Positions 10,089-19,189 are shown, counted from the stretch's first letter. The stretch: DNA of 64,000 nt from Saccharopolyspora soli (GCF_022678645.1 NZ_JALBWV010000024.1:1-64000); one strand, 5' to 3'. Translations and numbers: made by a program. Notes: generated by a model from the sequence alone, not told the origin.

Positions 10089-11264
10089 TCAGTCCAGGGT
10101 GAAGGGGTCGTAGCGGATGTGGTCCAGCGGCGTACCGGCTACCAGCATCCGGGAGACCGTTGCGCGGATCATCGACGGCGAACCGCTGACCAGCACGTCC
10201 CAGTCCTGCCACGCGCCGTAGCGGGTCACCACCTCGGCGAGCGTGCCGTGCTCGGCACCCGAGACGGCCGGGTCGTTCTCCAGCACCGGCGTGATCGTCA
10301 GCCACGGGTTGTGCATCGCGACGCGTTGCAGGTTCTCCAGGTCGTAGAGGTCCTCGCGGGTCCGGCCGCCGTAGAACAGCTGCACGCGCGGGTTGTCGCC
10401 GTACTGCGCGAGGTCGTCGATGATCGCGCGCATCGGGGTCAGCCCGGTGCCACCGGCGATCATCAGGACGTCCGGCGAGGTCTCCCGGTCCACGGTCAGC
10501 CGACCCATCGGCGAGCCGATGCGCCACTGGTCGCCGGGTCGGGCGTGCCCGACCAGCGCGCGGCTGACCCAGCCGCCTTCCACGGCCCGGATGTGGAACT
10601 CCATGATCCCTTCGTCGTTCGGCGCGTTCGCCGGGGTCAGGTAGCGCCACAGCCGGGGCCGCTGCGGCACCTCGACGCTCACGTACTGCCCGGCCTGGTA
10701 CGGCACCGGGTGGTCGGGTCGGATGCGGACCACCGCGACGTCCCAGCTCAGCCGCTCGTGGTGGACGAGTTGGCCGGTGTACCAGGCGGGGCCGTCATCG
10801 GCGGCGGCGGCCTCGGTCATCGCGGAGGCCATCACGGTGTACGCCTCGGCCCAGGCGCGCTCGACGCTGTCGGTCCAGGCGTCACCGGCGTACTTCTTGA
10901 TCGCGGCGAGCAGCGCGGTGCCCACCGCCTCGTAGTGCGCGGCGACCACGCCGAACTTGCGGTGGTCGCGGCCGAGTTGGTGCAGGAACGGCAGCAGCTC
11001 GTCCGGCTTGTCGACCATCTGGATGACGTGCACGAGCGCCCGCAACAGGCGGCTGCGCTGCACTTCCATGTTCACCGCGAACAGTTCGCGGGTGGCCGGG
11101 GAGAGGCTGAAGAGCATGCCGTAGAAGAACCTCGCCACATCGTCGGCGTGCGGCTCCACCACGGCGAAGCTCTCGCGGATCAGGCGAACCATCTTGCTGA
11201 CACCGGAGTTCGATGGCTCGCGGTTCGGGGGTGGTCCGGGGCTCAGTACGGCGTTCGCTGTCAT
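10089..11264 (-). CDS. Flavohaemoglobin-type oxidoreductase (globin + FAD + NAD domains)
   Basis: A 391-residue flavohaemoglobin. The globin domain spans ~25-150, with a Tyr in RFFYGMLF at the B10 position and a probable proximal His in GRDHRKFG. It is followed by a ferredoxin-reductase-type FAD domain (PYQAGQYVSVEVP; the usual RxYS reads RYLT) and an NAD domain (MIAGGTGLTPMRAIIDDL). Classical members oxidise NO to nitrate. The variant FAD motif suggests a relative of the mycobacterial Rv0385 group, whose role may differ. The start is taken as ATG 11264 with a distant GGAG; GTG 11285 is an alternative. It is divergent from a flavin-binding protein gene. Confidence 0.88.
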   Translation of the reverse strand: MTANAVLSPGPPPNREPSNSGVSKMVRLIRESFAVVEPHADDVARFFYGMLFSLSPATRELFAVNMEVQRSRLLRALVHVIQMVDKPDELLPFLHQLGRDHRKFGVVAAHYEAVGTALLAAIKKYAGDAWTDSVERAWAEAYTVMASAMTEAAAADDGPAWYTGQLVHHERLSWDVAVVRIRPDHPVPYQAGQYVSVEVPQRPRLWRYLTPANAPNDEGIMEFHIRAVEGGWVSRALVGHARPGDQWRIGSPMGRLTVDRETSPDVLMIAGGTGLTPMRAIIDDLAQYGDNPRVQLFYGGRTREDLYDLENLQRVAMHNPWLTITPVLENDPAVSGAEHGTLAEVVTRYGAWQDWDVLVSGSPSMIRATVSRMLVAGTPLDHIRYDPFTLD

Positions 11265-11325
11265 GGTTCGGGGTAGTTTCTCCACGTTGGCGGTCGTACC
11301 CAGGCAGGCACACCACTACTTGCAA

Positions 11326-11370
11326 GCGTTCCCCGACGTCAGGTGGACCCTAACTCGTGCTCGGGGACGC
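11326..11370. other. Imperfect inverted repeat between divergent genes
   Basis: GCGTTCCCCGA at 11326-11336 pairs with TCGGGGACGC at 11361-11370 apart from one bulged base, around a 24-nt centre. It lies in the shared upstream region of the flavohaemoglobin and flavin-binding genes and could be a regulator site. I cannot assign it. Confidence 0.35.
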
Positions 11371-11484
11371 GTGTGCCTTGATGCCACTTTTGAGTGCTTT
11401 TTAACTACTACTCGTAGATAATGCATGGACCTGTCGGGGGAACCTAGTATCCACTCCTGTTGGCGGAAAGGGAGACGTGACACG

Positions 11485-12300
11485 GTGACCCGCGTGACCC
11501 CCGATCACCCGACCCCGACCGGTACGGCCGAGGCCGCCCTGCTGGACCTGGAGCTCTCCGACCTGCCGACCTGCAACGATGCCTGGCTGGTCACCACCCC
11601 GCTCCAACACCACGACTTGCTCCCCGCCGCCCCGCCGCGCGATCCGTTCGTCGGAGACGGACCGGACCCGCTGCCCGGCTCGACCGGCGAACACCTGCTG
11701 CAGTGCGCCTACGGCACCGAGAAACGAGCCCGGAAGTTCTACGACGACCAGGTGCTGGACCACCTGAACGCGCAGATGAAGGAGTTCATCGGGCGGATGG
11801 AGATGGCGTTCGTGGCCACCTCCGACGCCCGTGGCGACTGCGACGCCAGCCTGCGCGCCGGACCGCCCGGCTTCATCGAGGTCCTCGACGAGCGGCACCT
11901 GTGCTACCCGGAGTACCGCGGCAACGGCGTGCTGGCGAGCCTGGGCAACATCAGTGAGAACCCGCACATCGGGATCTTGCTGGTGGACTTCGTCACAGAT
12001 CTGATCGGCCTGCACGTCAACGGCAAGGCCCGCATCGTCGAGGACGGCGACTTGCGCGCGATCCACCCGGCGCTGCCCGCCGAGTTCGACCGCGGCCGCA
12101 CTCCCGAGCGCTGGGTGGTGGTGCAGGTCGAAGAGGCGTACATCCACTGCCGCAAGCACATCCCGCGGATGGTGCCGGTGCTGCGTCAGCGCAGCTGGGG
12201 CACCGACGACGTCAAGCGCAAGGGCGGCGACTACTTCGGCGCCAAGGGCATGCCCCGGCCGTGGCACCAGCCCGAGCCGGTGGGCAGCCCCGAGAGCTGA
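11485..12300 (+). CDS. Pyridoxamine 5'-phosphate oxidase-fold flavin-binding protein
   Basis: A 271-residue protein with the split-barrel FMN-binding fold: MEMAFVATSDARGDCDASLR, then CYPEYRGNGVLASLGNI, ENPHIGILLVDF and LHVNGKARIV. Family members bind FMN or related cofactors; this subgroup is often called a predicted flavin-nucleotide-binding protein and has no proven substrate. GTG 11485 is chosen because GGGAG lies ~10 nt upstream. It is divergent from the flavohaemoglobin gene across ~220 bp, suggesting a shared redox or nitrosative-stress role (inference). Confidence 0.82.
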   Translation: MTRVTPDHPTPTGTAEAALLDLELSDLPTCNDAWLVTTPLQHHDLLPAAPPRDPFVGDGPDPLPGSTGEHLLQCAYGTEKRARKFYDDQVLDHLNAQMKEFIGRMEMAFVATSDARGDCDASLRAGPPGFIEVLDERHLCYPEYRGNGVLASLGNISENPHIGILLVDFVTDLIGLHVNGKARIVEDGDLRAIHPALPAEFDRGRTPERWVVVQVEEAYIHCRKHIPRMVPVLRQRSWGTDDVKRKGGDYFGAKGMPRPWHQPEPVGSPES

Positions 12301-12441
12301 CGTCCCCGCGATCCGCCACCCGGTCCTATCCGGCCCGTTCATAGAGTGGGCGAAACGGACTAGCGTTGGTTTCAGGCACTCTGGGGTGCGGGGCCGACGG
12401 TGGCGCCTCCGCCGACCTGCGGGGGCGCGGGCGGGAGAGCT

Positions 12442-12924
12442 GTGATCGAGGACGAGGCGCGGGGTTCGGCGGGCGTGGTGCGCGAGGAGGGCGTCGACCG
12501 GCGTGCCGCGGCGGAAACCGTCGAGCGCGAACTGGTGATGATGTTCCGCCGTGCCCGGAATCTGTCGACCGAGGTCGCCGCGAGGGTGCACCCGGATTTG
12601 GACCCGGCCTCCTACAGCCTGCTGCTGATGGTCGACGACGCCGGGCCACTGCGCGGCATGGACGTCGCGGACCGCACCGGGCTGGACAAATCCACCGTGA
12701 GTCGGCAGATCGCGACCCTGGTGGACCTGAACCTGCTTGAGCGGGTGCCCGACCCCGATGACGGCCGCGCCCGCCGCATCCAGCTCTCCGACCTGGGGCG
12801 CGAGCGGCTGTCCAAGGTCCGCGCCGAGCGCCGCAAGCACCTGCACGGCGAGTTCGCCAGCTGGTCCACCCAGGACCTCAAGGATCTGGCCCGACTACTC
12901 GGCAAACTCAACACCATGATCTGA
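12442..12924 (+). CDS. MarR-family transcriptional regulator
   Basis: A 160-residue MarR protein. The winged helix shows as LRGMDVADRTGLDKSTVSRQ, then IATLVDLNLLERVPDPDDGR, flanked by dimerisation helices. GTG 12442 has GGGAG at 12433-12437; an upstream GTG at 12400 is less likely. It lies 141 bp after the flavin-binding gene on the same strand and may be separately transcribed. The 240-nt repeat copy 2 begins 24 bp after its stop. Target and ligand are not evident. Confidence 0.9.
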   Translation: MIEDEARGSAGVVREEGVDRRAAAETVERELVMMFRRARNLSTEVAARVHPDLDPASYSLLLMVDDAGPLRGMDVADRTGLDKSTVSRQIATLVDLNLLERVPDPDDGRARRIQLSDLGRERLSKVRAERRKHLHGEFASWSTQDLKDLARLLGKLNTMI

Positions 12925-12948
12925 GCTCTAAGAGAGCTCGCGGAGTGG

Positions 12949-13190
12949 CTTGCGTGGCGGTGCGAGTAGCGGAACCTCAGACGTCTTCTCGTCTCCGGGA
13001 TCCCCGACTTATGTATGTCCGATACGCGGCGTCGGGGCTGTCCTCGCGAGAAGACGTCTGAGAACCCGCGGCGGTGCAAGTTGCGTAGGTGGGCTAAGCG
13101 CCTGCGGCGCTTGCGACGGCTCAAGCAGCCTTCAGTTGCTCGTCGCGGTGGCGGTTCACCGCCGAAAGCGGCTACGCCGCTTGCCTGACG
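12949..13190 (+). repeat. Structured intergenic repeat, copy 2
   Basis: Second ~240-nt copy. The variable stem is CTCAGACGTCTTCTCG at 12976-12991 pairing perfectly with 13047-13062. The invariant CCCCGAC/GTCGGGG and GTAT/ATAC inner stems are present, as are AAGCGCC-TGC-GGCGCTT, GGCGGT-TC-ACCGCC and AAGCGGC-TAC-GCCGCTT hairpins. Relative to copy 1 the GCGGT hairpin gains a G-C pair and hairpin loops vary while stems hold. It lies between two marR genes, 24 nt after the first. Confidence 0.9.
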
Positions 13191-13283
13191 AGGCTCGTTT
13201 TGAGCGCTGCGCCAATCTGCGGGGTGTCGGGTGGCATGGGGAGGTACCCGCGTCATTGCGGTGCGGGGGGTCACAGGTCTACA

Positions 13284-13300
13284 AGTTGTGCGATGCAACT
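13284..13300. promoter_or_regulatory. Operator 1 for MarR regulator (13343)
   Basis: AGTTG-N7-CAACT, a 17-bp palindrome. A near-identical site lies 29 bp downstream, centre to centre. It overlaps a probable -35 (TTGTGC at 13286-13291), as expected for autorepression by the MarR protein encoded at 13343. Confidence 0.75.
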
Positions 13301-13312
13301 AACCCGCTTTAT

Positions 13313-13329
13313 AGTTGCGTGCAGCAACT
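13313..13329. promoter_or_regulatory. Operator 2 for MarR regulator (13343)
   Basis: AGTTGC-GTGCA-GCAACT, a 17-bp palindrome with 6-bp arms. It overlaps a TATAGT -10 box (13310-13315) and ends just before the AAAGGA ribosome site of the MarR gene. Confidence 0.78.
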
Positions 13330-13342
13330 AAAGGAATGGGCC

Positions 13343-13837
13343 ATGGGACCAACACAAGAGACTTGCAGCGAACTGCTCGGACCACTCCGCGCCCTGCTCG
13401 GCCTCAAACAGGTAGCCATGCAGCGCGGGCACTTCACCACCGAGCAGGTGCCCTACGCCGCCGCCGGGTTGCTCACCGAACTCGTCTACCGCGGCGAATG
13501 CCGGGCCTCCGACCTCGCCCAACACCGGATCGTCGACGCGTCCGTGGTGAGCCGCCAGGTCGGGCAGCTCGAACAGGCGGGCCTGATCAGCCGTCGACAC
13601 GACCCCGCGGACAAGCGAGTCGTGCTGCTGCGCGCCACCGCCGAAGGCGAGCGCGCGGTTGCCGCGCTGGAACGCAAGAAAGCGGAATGGATCGGCGAAG
13701 CGCTGGCCGACTGGGACGACGCCAAGGTGCGCGACCTCGCCCGGCTGCTGGGCGAAGCGATGGCCGACATCCGCCGCTACACGATCGGCGACGCGGTCTG
13801 CGCCACCGACTCCGCGACCAAGGAAGGAACTCGATGA
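13343..13837 (+). CDS. MarR-family repressor of the adjacent exporter
   Basis: A 164-residue MarR protein. The winged helix is CRASDLAQHRIVDASVVSRQ, then VGQLEQAGLISRRHDPADKR. ATG 13343 follows AAAGGA and two AGTTG...CAACT palindromes. Its stop overlaps the ATG of the exporter gene (ATGA), so the two are translationally coupled. MarR repressors of this layout usually release DNA on binding a drug or phenolic compound and induce the pump. The ligand is unknown. Confidence 0.92.
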   Translation: MGPTQETCSELLGPLRALLGLKQVAMQRGHFTTEQVPYAAAGLLTELVYRGECRASDLAQHRIVDASVVSRQVGQLEQAGLISRRHDPADKRVVLLRATAEGERAVAALERKKAEWIGEALADWDDAKVRDLARLLGEAMADIRRYTIGDAVCATDSATKEGTR

Positions 13838-16449
13838 CCACCTCGACGGAGACGGCGCCGGACGCGACAGTGCCGGTCCGGCGGGACGGGCGCGCCGAGC
13901 CCACCGCGGAATCGTCGATGACGCATCGGCAGATCCTGGAGGCGATGTCGGGTCTGATGTTGGCGCTGTTGGTCGCCATCCTCAGCTCGACGATCGTGTC
14001 GAACGCGCTGCCCCGGATCATCGCCGATCTCAAGGGCACCCAGGGCCAGTACACCTGGGTGGTCACGGCGATGCTGCTCACCTCCACCGCGTCCACCCCG
14101 ATCTGGGGCAAGCTCTCCGACCTGTTCAGCAAGAAGCTGCTCTACCAGTTGGCCATCACCATCTTCACGGCCGGTTCGGTGCTCGGCGGGTTCGCGCAGT
14201 CGATGGAGATGCTCATCGGTTTCCGCGCCCTGCAGGGCATCGGCATGGGCGGCTTGCAGGCACTGATCCAGGTCGTGATCGCCGCGATGGTGTCCCCGCG
14301 CGAACGCGGTCGCTACAGCGGCTACATCGGCGCCACCTTCGCGGTCGCCACGGTCAGCGGACCGCTGGTCGGCGGACTCATCGTGGACACGCCCTGGCTG
14401 GGCTGGCGCTGGTGCTTCTGGGTGACCGTGCCGATCGCGGTGATCGCCTTCATCGTGCTCGGCCGGACGCTGCGGCTGCCGGTGGTCAAGCGGTCGGTCA
14501 AGATCGACTGGTTCGGGGCGCTGTTCCTGGTCGGCGGGGTGAGCCTGCTGCTGGTGTGGGTCTCGTTGGCGGGCAAGCAGTTCGACTGGTGGTCGGTGGA
14601 GACCGCGACCTACGTGGGCGGCGGCCTGCTCGCGCTGCTCATCGCGTTGATCATCGAGACCAAGGTCAGCGAGCCGATCGTGCCGCTGGGGATGTTCCGC
14701 AACCCGACCGTCACGCTGGCCACCATTGGCACCGTCGCGGTGGGCACTGCGATGTTCGGCGGCGCGGTGTTCCTGGGCCAGTACTTCCAGATCGCGCGCA
14801 GCTTCACCCCGACCACCGCGGGCCTGATGACCCTGCCGATGGTCGGCGGGCTGTTCCTGTCCTCGACGGTGTCCGGGCAGATCATTTCCCGCGTCACCGG
14901 CAAGATCAAACCGTTCCTGCTGGGCGGTTCGATCACGATGATCGTGGCGATGTGGCTGCTGAGCACCATCGACCACGAGACGAACCTGGTGCTGGTCGGC
15001 GTCTACCTGTTCCTGATGGGCAGCGGGGTCGGCATGCTGATGCAGAACCTGGTGCTGGCGGTGCAGAACTCCACCAGCGGCAAGGACATGGGTTCGGTGA
15101 CCGCGGTCGTGACGTTCTTCCGGACCCTGGGCGGTTCGGCGGGCGTCTCGGTGCTGGGCGCGGTGCTGGCGACCCGCGTGTCGGAGTACATCGCGCAGGG
15201 GCTGGCGAAGATCCCCGGTGCCGCGCAGGCGGCCGGGTCGGGTGGCGGCTCGCTGGACGTTGCCAACCTGCCGGGCCCGGTGCAGACCATCGTGCGGGCT
15301 GCCTACGGCGACGCGATTGGCGATATCTTCTTCGTCTCCGCGTGCATCGCGGTGGTCACGTTCTTCGCGGTGCTGTTCCTCCGCGAGACGCCGCTGCGGA
15401 CCACGATCGACAGTCACGAGGAAAGGGAGGCTGCTGCGGTGGCCGGGCACGAAGACACTGTGGACAACCTCGGTCGGCCTGTGGACAACTGGGCCGCGGA
15501 GCATCCCGCGACGAACGGTTCTGCCCAGGTTGGGGGTGCCGGAATGCGGCCCGCGCGGCTGGCCGCCGAACCTGTGGACAACTCTGTGGATGATGCCTTC
15601 GATGCCTGGTCAGAGCCGGTTGGGCCACGGCGCTACGCGACCAACGGCAGGCACTTGGCGGGCAACCTGGCGACACCGGGCGACGGTGGTGGGTTGTTCG
15701 TGCACGGCACCGTCCAGGACTCGATCGGCACGCCGGTCTCCGGGGTGGTGCTGACCCTGACCGACGCCAACGGTCGGCAGGTCGAGCGGGCCCGCACCGA
15801 CCACGACGGGCGGTTCCAGCTCGGGGTCGGACACGGCGGTACTTACGTGCTGATCGCCTCCGGCGGCAGCTACCAGCCGACCGCGTCGATGGTGGTGGTC
15901 GCCGACCGCCCGGTCCGCCACGACGTGCAACTGCTCGGCGCCGGTCAGCTCACCGGCCTGGTGCACGTCGGCGGCCAGGGCATCGCCGGGGCGATGGTGG
16001 TGCTCACCGACGTCCGCGGCGAGGTCGTCTCCACCGCCGGGACCGGGCCGGACGGGTACTACCTGTTCGCCGACCTGGTCGGCGGCAGCTACGCGCTGAC
16101 GGTGACCGCACCGGGCTTCCGGCCGGTGGCGAACTCGGTGACCGTGACCGACGGCGAGGAGAACACCGTCGACGTCGCGTTGCAGAGCGGCACGCGGCTC
16201 AGCGGCGTGGTCCGGTCGGCGAACCTCGGCGTCGCGGTCGCCGACGCGCGGGTGACCCTGCTGGATTCCGGTGGGGCGGTCGTCGGCGCGGCCACCACCG
16301 ACATCGACGGCAACTACACCTTCACCGACCTGCCGGACGGCGAGTACACCGTGATCGCCACCGGTTATCCGCCGGTCGCCACGTCGTTGCGGCTGGCCGG
16401 TGAGCAGAGCACGCACGACGTCGAACTCGGTTACCCGCAGGGCGACTGA
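13834..16449 (+). CDS. MFS drug exporter (DHA2, 14 TM) fused to three Ig-like carboxypeptidase-regulatory repeats
   Basis: An 871-residue protein. Residues ~30-530 are a 14-helix DHA2 exporter (ILSSTIVSNALPRIIADLKG; WVVTAMLLTSTASTPIWGKL; FRALQGIGMGGLQAL), which expels drugs with protons. A ~90-residue polar linker leads to three tandem Ig-like domains (~620-871), each with a V.GTV-type opening, a TD.DG.Y/F turn and a closing V.L strand, as in carboxypeptidase-regulatory/CNA_B repeats. In 14-TM pumps the C-terminus is normally cytoplasmic, which is odd for such repeats. ATG 13834 overlaps marR. The next gene, yceI, carries the same domain type. Confidence 0.9.
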   Translation: MTTSTETAPDATVPVRRDGRAEPTAESSMTHRQILEAMSGLMLALLVAILSSTIVSNALPRIIADLKGTQGQYTWVVTAMLLTSTASTPIWGKLSDLFSKKLLYQLAITIFTAGSVLGGFAQSMEMLIGFRALQGIGMGGLQALIQVVIAAMVSPRERGRYSGYIGATFAVATVSGPLVGGLIVDTPWLGWRWCFWVTVPIAVIAFIVLGRTLRLPVVKRSVKIDWFGALFLVGGVSLLLVWVSLAGKQFDWWSVETATYVGGGLLALLIALIIETKVSEPIVPLGMFRNPTVTLATIGTVAVGTAMFGGAVFLGQYFQIARSFTPTTAGLMTLPMVGGLFLSSTVSGQIISRVTGKIKPFLLGGSITMIVAMWLLSTIDHETNLVLVGVYLFLMGSGVGMLMQNLVLAVQNSTSGKDMGSVTAVVTFFRTLGGSAGVSVLGAVLATRVSEYIAQGLAKIPGAAQAAGSGGGSLDVANLPGPVQTIVRAAYGDAIGDIFFVSACIAVVTFFAVLFLRETPLRTTIDSHEEREAAAVAGHEDTVDNLGRPVDNWAAEHPATNGSAQVGGAGMRPARLAAEPVDNSVDDAFDAWSEPVGPRRYATNGRHLAGNLATPGDGGGLFVHGTVQDSIGTPVSGVVLTLTDANGRQVERARTDHDGRFQLGVGHGGTYVLIASGGSYQPTASMVVVADRPVRHDVQLLGAGQLTGLVHVGGQGIAGAMVVLTDVRGEVVSTAGTGPDGYYLFADLVGGSYALTVTAPGFRPVANSVTVTDGEENTVDVALQSGTRLSGVVRSANLGVAVADARVTLLDSGGAVVGAATTDIDGNYTFTDLPDGEYTVIATGYPPVATSLRLAGEQSTHDVELGYPQGD

Positions 16450-16569
16450 AACGCGGTGGTGCGCGGTATCTTCCGCACCAGGACCGGGTGGGCGGAACTT
16501 CCGGTTCGCGCCCACCCCGGCGGCGAAGTACCCGGCCCACGACCGACAGCCACAGAGGAGATGTTCTAG

Positions 16570-17424
16570 ATGGATCTCGGCCAACGGCAGGCCGTGACGC
16601 ACGGGACCACGCCCGCTGGAGCGGGGGCGGTCACCGCGACGGTGCGCGGCAGCGACGGCTGGCCGGTGCCGGAGGCGGTGCTGACCGTCATCGACGCCAC
16701 CGGCACCCAGGTGGCCAGGGTGCAGGGCGATGCGCAGGGCTCGGTGGTCGCATCCGGTCTCAAGGCCGGTGCTTACACCGCGATCGTCACGGCGGTCGCG
16801 CACGAACCCGTCGCCCGGTCCACGCTGGTGCACGATGGGACCGCCGCCACCCTCGGCGAGGTCGAGTTGCGCCGGGTCGGTGGCTCGGACCTGCCCTCGC
16901 CCGGCCTGTGGCGGATCGACCCGGTGCACTCGTCGATCCTGGTCACCGCCAAGCACCTGGGGATCAGCAGCATCCACGGCCGGTTCAACGAGTTCAGCGG
17001 CGAGGTGCGGATCGGCAACCCGGTCGAATCGTCCACGGTGTCGGTGCAGATCACCGCGGCCAGCATCGACACGGCCAACGGGATGCGCGACGACCACCTG
17101 CGCAGCAAGGACTTCCTGGACGTCGAGCAGTTCCCGGAGATCACCTTCCGGTCCACCGGGCTGCGCCCGCGCGGCGGCGACCGCTGGGATCTCGACGGTG
17201 AGCTGACGCTGTGCGGGATGACCCGGCCGGTGCGGCTGGACACCCGGTTCGCCGGGGTCGGCCCGGACCCGTGGGGCGGCACCCGCGCCTCGGCGACCGC
17301 GACCACGCAGCTGCGCCGCGAGGACTTCGCGATCACGTTCAACCAGGCCCTGCAGACCGGTATCGCGGCGATCGGCACCACGCTGAAGGTGGAGATCGAC
17401 ATCCAAACCGTCCGCGAGGAGTGA
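16570..17424 (+). CDS. YceI-family lipid-binding protein with N-terminal Ig-like domain
   Basis: A 284-residue protein. Residues ~20-105 form an Ig-like carboxypeptidase-regulatory domain (VRGSDGWPVPEAVLTVIDAT, then GSVVASGLKAGAYTAIVTAV). Residues ~112-282 form the YceI beta-barrel (WRIDPVHSSILVTAKHLGIS; GRFNEFSGEVRIG; DDHLRSKDFLDVEQFPEITF). YceI proteins bind isoprenoid-type lipids; most are secreted, but no signal peptide is visible here. ATG 16570 follows GAGGAGA. It sits 120 bp after the exporter gene and shares its accessory domain type, implying a joint role. Confidence 0.88.
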   Translation: MDLGQRQAVTHGTTPAGAGAVTATVRGSDGWPVPEAVLTVIDATGTQVARVQGDAQGSVVASGLKAGAYTAIVTAVAHEPVARSTLVHDGTAATLGEVELRRVGGSDLPSPGLWRIDPVHSSILVTAKHLGISSIHGRFNEFSGEVRIGNPVESSTVSVQITAASIDTANGMRDDHLRSKDFLDVEQFPEITFRSTGLRPRGGDRWDLDGELTLCGMTRPVRLDTRFAGVGPDPWGGTRASATATTQLRREDFAITFNQALQTGIAAIGTTLKVEIDIQTVREE

Positions 17425-17464
17425 CGGCGGGCGATTTCGCGCGAACTCGGCACCCGTTCCCCGC

Positions 17465-17498
17465 GGTAGCGGCTATTTCGCGCTAAATCGCCGCTACC
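17465..17498. terminator. Bidirectional hairpin between yceI and the alanine symporter
   Basis: GGTAGCGGC at 17465-17473 pairs with GCCGCTACC at 17490-17498. The centre contains ATTTCGCGCTAAAT, one of the TTTCGCGCGAAA-like palindromes seen elsewhere. Both flanking genes end here (convergent), so it can serve both. Confidence 0.65.
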
Positions 17499-17517
17499 CG
17501 TGGGAAAACGCTGCTCG

Positions 17518-19095
17518 TCAGACCTTCTCGAACTTCCGGACCTCACCGGTGCGGATCTTCGTCCGGTAGGAAGCCAGTTCCTGCTTCACCACCGGGATCA
17601 TGATGTAGAGCCCGATGATGTTGAACAGTGCCAGCGCGAACAGCACCGCGTCGGCGAAGTTGAGCACGCTGCTGAGCGTCAGCACCGATCCGACCACGGT
17701 GAACAGGCAGAACACCACGTTGTAGACGCGTTCGTTGGTCTTGCCCTCGCCGAAGAGGAACAGCCACGCCCGCTGGCCGTAGTAGCCCCAGGTGATGATC
17801 GTGGAGATCGCGAACATCGCGACGGCCAGCGTGAGGACGTAGGGGAACCACGGCAGCACCGTGGCGAAGGACTCCGAGGTGACCGTGACGCCGTCCGGGG
17901 TGTCCCCACCGGACAGCACCGTCTGCTGGGCGTCCACCCAGAACTGGGTCCTGGCGATGACGATGGTCAGCGCCGTCATGGTGCAGATGATCACTGTGTC
18001 GATGAACGGTTCCAGCAGCGCCACCAGGCCCTCGGTGACCGGGTGCTTGGTGCGCACCGCCGAGTGCGCGATTGGCGCCGAACCGAGACCGGCTTCGTTG
18101 GAGAAGGCGGCGCGCTGGAAGCCGACGATCAGGACGCCGATCAGGCCGCCGAATCCGGCTGCCGGGGTGAAGGCACCCGAGATGATCTCACCGATCGCAC
18201 GGGGCACCGCGTCGATGTTGACGCCGATCACGATAAGGCTGGCGGCGATGTAGATGATCGCCATAGCCGGAACCAGACGGCTGGTGACGGCGCCGATGGA
18301 CTTGATGCCGCCGATGATCACCGCGCCGATCAGCACCGCCAGCAGGACGCCGAAGACCAGCGCTGCGCCGTCGGAGCCGAGCCAGCCGGTGTCACCGCCG
18401 GTGACGTCGCGCAGCTGCGCGAAGGTCTGGTTGGCCTGGAACATGTTCCCACCAGCGATGGCGAAGAACAGGATCATCACCGCCGCCAGCACGGCGAGCA
18501 CCTTGCCCAGCGTCGCGCCGAACGCTCCTGGGATCCGTTCCGCGATGCCCTTGCGCAGGTAGTGCATCGGGCCGCCGGAGACCGTGCCATCCGCGGCGAT
18601 TTCCCGGTACTTCACGCCCAACGTGCACTCGACGAACTTGGTGGCCATGCCGAGCAGGCCGCAGATGATCATCCAGAAGGTCGCGCCCGGCCCGCCGACC
18701 GTCACGGCCACGCCGACCCCGGCGATGTTGCCGAGCCCCACGGTGCCGGACAGGGCCGAGGCCAACGCCTGGAAGTGGTTGATCTCGCCGGGCTCGTCCG
18801 GGTTGGTGTACTTGCCGCGCACCAGGTCCACGGCGAGCTTGAAGGAGCGGACCTGGATGAAGCCGAAGACCGCGGTGAACAGTGCGGCGGCGATGACCAG
18901 CCAGGCCACGATCCACGGGAAGGTCACGCCGAAGACGGTGATCTCGCCGAAGACGAGGTTGGAGAAGCCCTCCGAGATCGGGTTGAACACGGTGTTGATG
19001 GCGTCTTCGACACCGGCTAACGCGCCGCCCTCCGCAGCGGCCAGGACGAGTTGCCCGTCCGGGGGCGGGAGCGGCAATTCAGTGCTGTTCATCAT
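17518..19095 (-). CDS. Alanine/glycine:cation symporter (AGCS family)
   Basis: A 525-residue membrane protein of the AGCS family, with the signature region SGTVGLGNIAGVGVAVTVGG near residue 115 and GFQRAAFSNEAGLGSAPIAH near 330, plus ~11 membrane helices. It imports alanine or glycine with Na+. The start is at 19095; a second ATG follows directly. The gene is alone on its strand, convergent with yceI and divergent from clpB. Confidence 0.93.
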   Translation of the reverse strand: MMNSTELPLPPPDGQLVLAAAEGGALAGVEDAINTVFNPISEGFSNLVFGEITVFGVTFPWIVAWLVIAAALFTAVFGFIQVRSFKLAVDLVRGKYTNPDEPGEINHFQALASALSGTVGLGNIAGVGVAVTVGGPGATFWMIICGLLGMATKFVECTLGVKYREIAADGTVSGGPMHYLRKGIAERIPGAFGATLGKVLAVLAAVMILFFAIAGGNMFQANQTFAQLRDVTGGDTGWLGSDGAALVFGVLLAVLIGAVIIGGIKSIGAVTSRLVPAMAIIYIAASLIVIGVNIDAVPRAIGEIISGAFTPAAGFGGLIGVLIVGFQRAAFSNEAGLGSAPIAHSAVRTKHPVTEGLVALLEPFIDTVIICTMTALTIVIARTQFWVDAQQTVLSGGDTPDGVTVTSESFATVLPWFPYVLTLAVAMFAISTIITWGYYGQRAWLFLFGEGKTNERVYNVVFCLFTVVGSVLTLSSVLNFADAVLFALALFNIIGLYIMIPVVKQELASYRTKIRTGEVRKFEKV

Positions 19096-19189
19096 GACGC
19101 GTTAGCTAAAACGGGTGACGTTTGCCCCACAAGCGACTCCAGTGACATTTCCGCAAAAGACATCATTTCGTGCCTTTCGGCCCGACTCG

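Noticed and set aside
9710-10102. Open frame inside repeat copy 1 encoding an Arg/Leu-rich peptide
   Set aside because: Equivalent frames in copies 2 and 3 end differently and codon positions are not conserved, whereas base pairing is. The element is not a protein gene.
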